A stretch of DNA of 12,309 nucleotides from JBLMZW01 sp050259035 (lineage in GTDB: Bacteria; Bacillota; Syntrophomonadia; Syntrophomonadales; DTU052). Below, piece after piece: positions 1 through 5,105 of the stretch. A model generated the notes under the pieces. It saw only the letters and a program-made list of their open reading frames with translations, was not told the origin of the DNA and did no database searches. Location of the stretch: positions 1-12,309 of the forward strand of contig JBLMZW010000254.1 in assembly GCA_050259035.1 (NCBI GenBank), written 5' to 3'. How positions within the stretch are numbered: the stretch's first letter is position 1; the number at the start of each line of letters is the position of its first letter. Made by a program: the position numbers and the translations under genes.

Positions 1-1
1 C

Positions 2-1744
2 TGCCCCCAGGATATCGAATGGTGTTTGGTTGATGATACATTTTACATGGTCCAGAGCCGGCCCATCACTACGTTATACCCCATCCCGGAAGCGAGTGAT
101 CAGGAAAATCACGTTTATGTATCTGTCGGTCATCAACAAATGATGACTGACCCCATGAAGCCATTGGGACTGTCTTTTTTCCTGTTAACAACTCCTGCAC
201 CCATGCGTAAGGCTGGGGGAAGGCTGTTTGTTGATGTCACACATAATTTGGCTTCACCTGTCAGAAGAGAAATTTTATTAGATACCAAGGGGCCCTTCTT
301 GGGACAACATGATCCACTCATAAGAGACGCGCTAATGACCATCTTAGAGCGAGATTTCATAAAATCGTTACCAGATGATAATTCCGCTAAAAGCAATACA
401 GGTATGCCGTCTGCAGGTTTTCAAACCCAGATCGAAAACGATCCGGCCATCGTTTCTGATTTGATAAAAAGCAGTCAAAAATCGATAGAAGCATTAAAAC
501 AAAACATTAAGACGAAATCAGGATCAGATTTATTTGACTTTATTCGAGAAGATATCCAGCAACTAATGAAAATTATATTTGACCCACAAAGCATGGGTGT
601 GATTATAACTGCTATGAAGGCTTCGTCATGGGTCAATGAAAAAATGCTGGAGTGGTTAGGTGAAAAAAATGCAGCCGACACACTTTCTCAATCGGTACGG
701 GGCAATATTACTTCGGAAATGGGTCTGGAACTGCTGGGTGTCGCCGATGTGATTCGTCCTTACCCAGAAGTAATTGATTATTTACAACAGGTAAAAGATG
801 ATAACTTTTTGGATGAGCTGGTTAAGTTTGACGGCGGACGGGAAACCCGAGATGCTATCTATGGGTATCTCAACAAATACGGAATGCGATGTGTCGGAGA
901 AATCGATATTACCAAAACGCGTTGGAGCGAAAAACCAGCTACCCTTGTCCCCATGATTCTCAGTAATGTCAAAAACTTTGAACCTGGTGCCGGCCAGCGG
1001 ATATTTGAGCAAGGACGACAGGAAGCTTTGAAAAAAGAACAAGAGTTATTAGATCGATTGCAGCAATTACCGGATGGTGAACAAAGAGCCCAGGAAACAA
1101 AACGCATGATCGATTTGATCCGGAATTTCATCGGTTATCGTGAATATCCCAAATACGGCATGGTTAGTCGCTACTTCGTTTATAAGCAGGCTTTACTGAA
1201 AGAAGCCGAGCAACTCGTACAAGTGGGCGTTATTCATGAAAAAGAGGATATTTACTACCTCACTTTTGAGGAGCTTCACGACGCCGTACGCACCAATAAA
1301 TTGGATTACCAGATTATCATCCAACGAAAAGGCGAGTACAAATTTTATGAAAAACTAACTCCCCCGCGTGTTATCACCTCCGATGGTGAGATCATTACCG
1401 GTGAGTACAAACGAAAAAGTCTCCCCGCTGAATCTATTATAGGCCTGCCGGTTTCTTCCGGAGTAATTGAGGGGCGGGCACGCGTCATCTTAAACCTGGA
1501 AGAGGCTGATCTGGAAGATGGAGATATCTTAGTAACCTCCTTTACTGACCCGAGCTGGACACCATTGTTTGTAGCCATAAAAGGTCTGGTTACGGAAGTG
1601 GGTGGGTTGATGACCCATGGAGCAGTTATCGCTCGTGAATATGGCTTACCAGCAGTTGTCGGAGTAGAAAATGCCACCAAACTGATTAAAGACGGACAGA
1701 GAATCCGGATAAATGGAACTGAAGGCTATGTGGAAATCCTATAA
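2..1744 (+). CDS. rph: Rifamycin phosphotransferase-like PEP-synthase family protein, C-terminal part (5' end outside window)
   Basis: The frame is open from base 2, so the apparent TTG start at 26 is internal and about a third of the protein lies to the left. The first residues (PQDIEW, then QSRPITTL) are the end of an ATP-grasp, PPDK-type nucleotide-binding domain. A long helical middle region follows, and then a swivelling phosphohistidine domain with the motif GGLMTHGAVIAREYGLPAVV; the likely phospho-accepting histidine is codon 1616-1618. Family knowledge: this three-part order with a large central helical domain fits rifamycin phosphotransferases, which use ATP to phosphorylate rifamycin, releasing AMP and phosphate. 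PEP synthase and PPDK instead carry a TIM-barrel PEP domain after the swivel domain, and here the protein stops at the swivel domain (VEIL), which argues for Rph. Real rifamycin resistance is inferred only, since related cytoplasmic proteins of unknown substrate exist. A terminator lies about 50 bases downstream. Confidence 0.85.
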   Translation, partial: CPQDIEWCLVDDTFYMVQSRPITTLYPIPEASDQENHVYVSVGHQQMMTDPMKPLGLSFFLLTTPAPMRKAGGRLFVDVTHNLASPVRREILLDTKGPFLGQHDPLIRDALMTILERDFIKSLPDDNSAKSNTGMPSAGFQTQIENDPAIVSDLIKSSQKSIEALKQNIKTKSGSDLFDFIREDIQQLMKIIFDPQSMGVIITAMKASSWVNEKMLEWLGEKNAADTLSQSVRGNITSEMGLELLGVADVIRPYPEVIDYLQQVKDDNFLDELVKFDGGRETRDAIYGYLNKYGMRCVGEIDITKTRWSEKPATLVPMILSNVKNFEPGAGQRIFEQGRQEALKKEQELLDRLQQLPDGEQRAQETKRMIDLIRNFIGYREYPKYGMVSRYFVYKQALLKEAEQLVQVGVIHEKEDIYYLTFEELHDAVRTNKLDYQIIIQRKGEYKFYEKLTPPRVITSDGEIITGEYKRKSLPAESIIGLPVSSGVIEGRARVILNLEEADLEDGDILVTSFTDPSWTPLFVAIKGLVTEVGGLMTHGAVIAREYGLPAVVGVENATKLIKDGQRIRINGTEGYVEIL

Positions 1745-1797
1745 TGGGGAGGATATTGCCTTCCTCCTGGGAAATTTAAAAAAATGAAATATAGTTT

Positions 1798-1830
1798 AAG
1801 GGGAGGCTTAAAGCCTCTCCTTAATATTTT
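1798..1830 (+). terminator. Rho-independent terminator of the rph-like gene
   Basis: AAGGGGAGGCT pairs with AGCCTCTCCTT (one G-U pair) around a three-base loop, giving an 11-bp GC-rich stem. It is followed by TTAATATTTT. It starts 54 bases after the rph stop codon and nothing else on the plus strand follows. Confidence 0.8.
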
Positions 1831-1839
1831 AGGTATGCC

Positions 1840-1881
1840 ACAATTTATAAAAAGGTTTCTGTGAGAAAACACAGAAACCTT
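1840..1881 (-). terminator. Rho-independent terminator for leftward transcription
   Basis: A perfect 12-bp stem (AAGGTTTCTGTG with CACAGAAACCTT, 1852-1863 and 1870-1881) has a six-base loop. On the minus strand it is followed by TTTTTATAAATT. It lies 67 bases past the stop of the acetamidase fragment, so it was probably that gene's terminator. With the terminator at 1798-1830 it separates converging transcription. Confidence 0.75.
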
Positions 1882-1947
1882 AAATTGGTCGGTTATAACC
1901 TCATGATTTATAAATACATTCTTATTTTTTTATCCTTAATAAAAGTC

Positions 1948-2261
1948 TTAGACCCAGGAAAAGCTGTACCTTGAGAGAACCCATTTAGGCATCACAAAGC
2001 GGGCCGTGCGCAAGGGGTCTACCACCTGACAGATCTGAACATCCCCAACGGCACTCATCAACATCGAAATGTCTGAAAACGATAGATTAATTCTGGCGTC
2101 CAATATTTTGGCCATATCATTAGTGGCCTGCTCGACTGCCTCATCAATAGTCGGTGCTGAGGCAATAGTAGAGAAGTAATCTTGGTTTTCTAAGACCGGA
2201 TTGGGTCTATCCCACATTTTGTGTAAACTCCAAATTGATGTAGAATAAGGCGGTAATATTA
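1948..2261 (-). pseudogene. Acetamidase/formamidase family protein, C-terminal fragment
   Basis: About 100 codons remain of a protein family normally near 300 residues. The visible part contains ASAPTIDEAVEQATNDMAK and then MLMSAVGDVQICQVVDPLRT, which match the conserved C-terminal region of FmdA-type acetamidases/formamidases (hydrolysis of short amides to acid and ammonia). The formal start at 2277 is inside an IS end and the first residues after it (SACPL) are encoded by IS sequence, so it is not a true start. The 5' two thirds, including most of the active site, are absent from the window. The break coincides with the IS256-type tip at about 2262, so I infer that an insertion or IS-mediated rearrangement disrupted the gene. 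Recognition of the family is from memory of its C-terminal motifs, without a search. Confidence 0.7.
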
Positions 2262-2367
2262 GGGGGCAAGCGGACAAGATAGTCAGCTGCCCCCTTTAAA
2301 ATTGCATTATACGTTAAATACCATGGGTGTCAATCCTATTTGATAGTATTGTAAAAATTTTTCTACT
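2262..2367 (-). mobile_element. Remnant of an IS256-family element, 3' end
   Basis: From the tip GGGGGCAAGCGGACAAGATA, bases 2262-2346 align without net indels to the 3' end of the element at 11650-11734. The tip-to-stop-codon distance is 74 bases in both copies, and the stop context ATCAAATAG is shared. Sequence identity looks like roughly 80% by eye, so this is a related but different copy. Only the terminal inverted repeat, the 3' untranslated part and a few codons of a transposase survive. Inward, from about 2368, the sequence is Rhs core instead of transposase. AGGGGGC and GCCCCCT (2261-2267 and 2289-2295) form a hairpin. The inner limit is approximate. Confidence 0.7.
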
Positions 2368-2606
2368 GTCAGCCATGGCACCGCTGCTGCTTAAGATATT
2401 ACCCCAGGCATCATAGGTATAGCTGGCAACTACATTACCACTCTGGTCAGTAAGCTGGACTACATCGCCGTGACCATTGTAATGGTAATAGTAGGTCGCA
2501 CTACCGGTAGACATACTGAGCAGCAGACCATCTGCCAAGTAGGTGTATAAAGCGGTCAGGTTGCCGCTGGCATCGGTTTCGTAGAGTACCTGGATACTGG
2601 TCAGCT
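2314..2606 (-). pseudogene. Rhs core fragment fused to an IS end
   Basis: In frame from about 2604 the minus strand encodes an Rhs core piece (VLYETDASGNL, then YYYHYNGHGDVVQL, then YDAWGNIL) ending at GAMADS. Bases 2368-2601 align without gaps to 5757-5990 of the main rhs gene, about 88% identical by my count. After the GAMADS region the main gene continues into NPYRYAGYR, but here the frame runs into IS256-derived sequence and stops at 2314. It has no start with a ribosome binding site (the TTG at 2538 is internal to the homology), no complete core motif and no toxin tip. It is therefore a dead fragment, possibly useful only as recombination homology. Confidence 0.8.
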
Positions 2607-2635
2607 TAGGCTTTAACTATTGAATAACCTAACTA

Positions 2636-2676
2636 ATTAAAAAATAACCCCGGCGTCAATTGCACTAGACGCCGGG
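2636..2676 (-). terminator. Rho-independent terminator closing the toxin-immunity array
   Basis: CCCGGCGTC pairs perfectly with GACGCCGGG (2649-2657 and 2668-2676) with a ten-base loop. On the minus strand it is followed by GTTATTTTTTAATTAG. It begins eight bases after the stop of the 136-residue gene. It is the strongest terminator in the window, and it fits the end of leftward transcription of the cassette. Confidence 0.88.
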
Positions 2677-2683
2677 ATAATCA

Positions 2684-3094
2684 CTAGATGGGCTCTACAG
2701 TTACTATAGGTTCCTTATCATTAAGCACTTCAATAATTTCATCCTCGGTAACAAGAACATAGTGAATTAATTTGTTTTGAACGTCATCATATAACCCATA
2801 ATGCTGTTCTTCAAACCATTTTATATATTCAGAATCCTTTAATATAAAGAACGTCCATGCATAATTAAGATGTAGTCTTTTCCTCCACTCTCCATACATA
2901 TCTCTAAATCTTAAACTCATCGATTCCAATGTTGTTCGAAATGCTAGTACTTGTCCTTCAAAATGGACAACGAATCGGTAGTGTTTATTTGTTAAACAAA
3001 CATTAACACCATTTTCATCCCATTTCCACCCATCAAGGTCAAGTAATTCCTCAGGTATTAAGTCATCTGGCCTCCACAATACTACACTATCCAT
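2684..3094 (-). CDS. Hypothetical protein, probable immunity protein for the Rhs tip at 3103-3390
   Basis: A soluble, acidic 136-residue protein with no signal peptide or membrane segment. I do not recognise a named family. Aromatic-rich stretches (WRPDDLIPEELLDLDGWKWDENG near the start, WTFFILKDSEYIKWFEEQHYG in the middle) and a C-terminal ILVTEDE-like strand-rich part (YVLVTEDEIIEVLND) suggest a compact alpha/beta fold. The start is supported by AGGTGAT seven to twelve bases upstream of ATG. That site overlaps the end of the toxin fragment, whose stop is only eight bases away, so translation may be coupled. Position directly behind a variable Rhs tip is the main evidence for an immunity role; the function is inferred from context. 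A strong terminator follows. Confidence 0.75.
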   Translation of the reverse strand: MDSVVLWRPDDLIPEELLDLDGWKWDENGVNVCLTNKHYRFVVHFEGQVLAFRTTLESMSLRFRDMYGEWRKRLHLNYAWTFFILKDSEYIKWFEEQHYGLYDDVQNKLIHYVLVTEDEIIEVLNDKEPIVTVEPI

Positions 3095-3102
3095 AGTATC
3101 AC

Positions 3103-3693
3103 CTACTTGTCATATCTAATTTTTTTATTCCCGATTTCTAACGTCCATCTGTTTTGCCCATCCATATAACTTTTGTGAACATTAACTCTAGTCCCATTCG
3201 ACAATTTACCAGTTAAACCTCCATTCGATGTTTTTTTGATACCTTGTAGACCCATCGAATTGAAATCCGAAACCGCCTTTGAATATCCTCCAGCCTTTTC
3301 ATACATATATGTGCCGCCTTTAGTTTTTCGAATAAAACCAGCTGACCCTACAATGTCATCAACAGATCTTACAATAGCCTTAACAACTGCCTTTTTAAAC
3401 GGTGCATGCCTGGCTATTTTTACTGCCTTAACCCCGGTCTTAACAATCTTTCCTCCTGGGAAGACTGATCCGGCCAGGAATACAGCGGCCAATGCTTTAT
3501 CGGTTTTCGAAGAACTCGGGGAGGCCAGAGTCTGGACATCTTTATATGAGTCATACACACACCAGGCATAGTAAGCACCCAAAACTACGAACCAGATAAA
3601 ATTGCCATCTGGATCTATAGCATTTACCGGGTTATTCTGGCAGTAAGCGTAAGCATTTACCGTAACCTGGTCGGGGTCAGCTTCCCGGCTGAT
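3103..3693 (-). pseudogene. Orphan Rhs C-terminal cassette (core end, pre-toxin and variable tip)
   Basis: The frame begins abruptly at ISREADPDQ, inside the Rhs core, passes NNPVNAIDPDG and a hydrophobic pre-toxin (FIWFVVLGAYYAWCVYDSYK to ARHAPFKKAVVK), and ends in a unique tip of about 90 residues. Bases 3389-3693 match 5356-5660 of the main gene at about 93% (22 differences in 305 by hand count). The tip holds KTKGGTYMYEKAGGYSKAVSDF and a strand-rich end, GTRVNVHKSYMDG then TLEIGNKKIRY. This recalls tips of other secreted polymorphic toxins that end in a DGT.V.V...S.DG..TLEI...IRY-like pattern, but I cannot assign an activity. There is no ATG or ribosome binding site at its left junction (the first formal start is an internal TTG at 3582), so it is probably a silent displaced tip. 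The probable immunity gene follows after eight bases. Confidence 0.8.
3389..3693 (-). repeat. Direct repeat copy B: Rhs core end plus pre-toxin
   Basis: This segment aligns gap-free with 5356-5660 (constant offset 1967), with about 22 mismatches in 305 bases. It stops sharply on both sides: at 3693 the main gene goes on into upstream core, and at 3389 the two toxin tips become unrelated. It is long and similar enough to serve as homology for recombination between the two tips. Confidence 0.88.
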
Positions 3694-3700
3694 AGCAAAT

Positions 3701-3727
3701 GGAGAGAAAGTTAGCTACTTTCTCTCC
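3701..3727 (-). terminator. Hairpin between two tip cassettes
   Basis: GGAGAGAAAG and CTTTCTCTCC form a perfect 10-bp stem around a seven-base loop, 15 bases after the stop of the membrane protein gene. The T-run expected on the minus strand is poor (ATTTGCT) because the next Rhs fragment begins eight bases later. It may be a terminator whose tail was lost at the junction. Confidence 0.5.
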
Positions 3728-3741
3728 AAAAATAACATCTC

Positions 3742-4041
3742 CTATTTTTTATCGTGTTTGTGGATTCTATCCCTAAGCTTAACTAATGAATTATAATAGA
3801 GTACGCCAAACACCCCAGCTATAATTAATACCGCTACGGCTATCATTGTAGGTGTTTTTATACCTACTATTATTACGATGCTTCCAATAAGTCCACCAAG
3901 TACACTGCTTATACGTCCAGCTTGTACTTCTGTTCGTCCTTTATTTCGAAAAATTTTATATAACGCATAGCAGACTCCTCCAGTGACAAGTAAGGAGCTA
4001 ATTATTAAAAAAACTCCATAACTGCTATTTGATATATTCAT
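3742..4041 (-). CDS. Small three-helix membrane protein, candidate immunity protein
   Basis: A 99-residue protein with three hydrophobic segments, roughly residues 8-30 (starting YGVFLIISSLLV), 45-61 (SSVLGGLIGSIVIIVGI) and 63-85 (ending FGVLYYNSL). Basic loops and a basic tail (RDRIHKHDKK) are present. The start is well supported: AAGGAG lies nine bases before the ATG, and the stop of the preceding Rhs cassette is 17 bases upstream. It occupies the slot that the other two cassettes give to their probable immunity genes. A membrane-bound immunity protein would fit a toxin that attacks the membrane or acts from outside the membrane; this is inferred from position and topology only. I recognise no named family, and an unrelated small membrane protein remains possible. 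Confidence 0.7.
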   Translation of the reverse strand: MNISNSSYGVFLIISSLLVTGGVCYALYKIFRNKGRTEVQAGRISSVLGGLIGSIVIIVGIKTPTMIAVAVLIIAGVFGVLYYNSLVKLRDRIHKHDKK

Positions 4042-4058
4042 TCGTGGTTTCTCCTTTT

Positions 4059-4778
4059 TTATTGGACTTTCCTGTGTCTTTTTGAACGTTTCCCTTTGGA
4101 TTTAAGCTTCTTGAGAATCCTTTTAGCCCTGCTCAAATCAACTTTATTCTTCGGATTTTTCCAATTAGCTACACCATAAGCCCCAGAACCTCCTGCAATC
4201 CCTTGTTGGATAGTTCTTGCTAAATCCCCTTTACCAAATCCCGTTAATCCTAGAGCACATTGTAACCCAAATTGTTTACCATTGATTTCTTCATTTAACC
4301 AAGCAAGAGTATTTAAAACCATAGAAAGAACACCTACAGCTGTGGCACCCATCATCCATACGGGTGCACCAGAAATGAGTATACCAAGGGCAACACCAAA
4401 GCTTACTACACCTAATACAGCACCAGCTGTAGACAACCAACTATGACCATCTGGATCAATTCTATTAACAGGGTTATTTTCACAGTAGGCATATTGATTG
4501 AGACTTAGAGGTTCATCTAAAAAACCCTGAAACTTATCTCTTGAAATGAATCTTCCGAGGTTGGATGAGTAATACCGAGAATTAAGATAATACACCCCGC
4601 TTTCGCTGTCGAAACGGTATCCAGCGTAGCGATAGGGGTTGCTGTTAGCCATCGCCCCGCTACTGTTTAAGATATTACCCCAGGCATCATAGGTGTAGCT
4701 GGCTACCACATTACCGCTTTGGTCGGTAAGCTGGACTACATCACCGTGACCCTTATAGTGTAGCAAATAGCCCACCAC
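4059..4778 (-). CDS. Orphan Rhs C-terminal cassette with hydrophobic, basic tip
   Basis: The frame encodes the Rhs core end: GHGDVVQL, YDAWGNIL, NPYRYAGYRFDSESGVYYLNSR, then NLGRFISRD and NNPVNRIDPDG. A unique tip of about 130 residues follows. The tip starts with strongly hydrophobic stretches (AGAVLGVVSFGVALGILISG, then WMMGATAVGVLSMVLN), continues through a glycine-rich part (GIAGGSGAYGVANW) and ends in a very basic tail (RILKKLKSKGKRSKRHRKVQ). The core here differs from the main gene (SRDKFQGFLDEPLSLNQYAYC), so this cassette came from another rhs lineage. Homology to the main gene stops at about 4760. The formal GTG start at 4778 lies in a junction hairpin without a ribosome binding site, so independent expression is doubtful. 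The toxin activity is unknown; hydrophobicity and the membrane-protein partner suggest membrane targeting. Confidence 0.72.
   Translation of the reverse strand: MVGYLLHYKGHGDVVQLTDQSGNVVASYTYDAWGNILNSSGAMANSNPYRYAGYRFDSESGVYYLNSRYYSSNLGRFISRDKFQGFLDEPLSLNQYAYCENNPVNRIDPDGHSWLSTAGAVLGVVSFGVALGILISGAPVWMMGATAVGVLSMVLNTLAWLNEEINGKQFGLQCALGLTGFGKGDLARTIQQGIAGGSGAYGVANWKNPKNKVDLSRAKRILKKLKSKGKRSKRHRKVQ
4607..4760 (-). repeat. Rhs core repeat shared with main gene
   Basis: This stretch aligns with 5720-5873 of the main gene (offset 1113). Its DAWGNIL part also aligns with the fragment at 2368-2470. To the left the protein is still Rhs core but the DNA is much less similar. To the right it ends at the hairpin junction near 4760. 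Confidence 0.75.
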
Positions 4779-4787
4779 TATAAGGGT
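4749..4787. repeat. Inverted repeat at the cassette junction
   Basis: ACCCTTATAGTG and CACTATAAGGGT form a perfect 12-bp stem with a 15-base spacer. It sits exactly where homology to the Rhs core ends, in the gap behind the 89-residue gene. In the main gene the corresponding sequence is different (GAGCATTGTAGTGG), so the left arm is not simply ordinary core sequence. No T-run follows on either strand. Confidence 0.6.
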
Positions 4788-4802
4788 GAGCTACATGCTA
4801 TT

Positions 4803-4819
4803 AGCTGTTCTTAACAGCT
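4803..4819 (-). terminator. Short hairpin directly behind the 89-residue gene
   Basis: AGCTGTT and AACAGCT form a 7-bp stem with a three-base loop, starting at the base after the TAA stop. No real T-run follows, so termination would be weak. It could equally be an RNA-stabilising or processing hairpin. Confidence 0.4.
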
Positions 4820-5089
4820 TTAATTATTAATAATTCCCCATTCTTGTCTTCCGCTTTCGGTCATATCGAACCAAAGGTCCTCAATTACTTCAAAATTCCT
4901 TAAAGTACTAATGTTAACTTCCTTAGGATATACAATTTCTATATATCCACCAAGATAAAGTAAATCAAGTTCCTCGATCAATTGCTCTTTTGTGTATTGA
5001 ACACCAAGATAGTTGAGATATTCCATTATCTGTACAATTGTTTCAATGTCATCAGCAAGGGAATCTAGTACTACTTCACGTAAAGTCAT
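4820..5089 (-). CDS. Hypothetical protein, probable immunity protein for the main Rhs toxin
   Basis: A small, acidic, soluble protein of 89 residues. It begins with helices (LREVVLDSLADDIETIVQIMEYL), continues with TKEQLIEELDLLYLGGYIEIVYP and ends with LWFDMTESGRQEWG. The order helix, helix, helix, strand pair with a final 'T..GR..W' motif looks like a winged-helix fold, but I do not see the features of a particular regulator family. The start is supported by AGAGAGGTGATG about five bases before the ATG, and only 16 bases separate it from the stop of the main rhs gene. Directly following the toxin tip is the standard place for its immunity gene; that assignment is by context. A small DNA-binding regulator is the main alternative. 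Confidence 0.75.
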   Translation of the reverse strand: MTLREVVLDSLADDIETIVQIMEYLNYLGVQYTKEQLIEELDLLYLGGYIEIVYPKEVNISTLRNFEVIEDLWFDMTESGRQEWGIINN

Positions 5090-5105
5090 TGTTTCATCAC
5101 CTCTC

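Noticed and set aside
1745..1790. GGGAGGATATTGCCTTCCTCC as a further terminator after rph
   Set aside because: The stem is only about six base pairs with a wide loop and no T-run; the hairpin at 1798 is much better.
3236..3571. Plus-strand open frame of 111 codons, and a similar one at 5236-5538
   Set aside because: Both lie antisense to the repeated Rhs pre-toxin, share sequence only because that DNA is repeated, and have no ribosome binding site.
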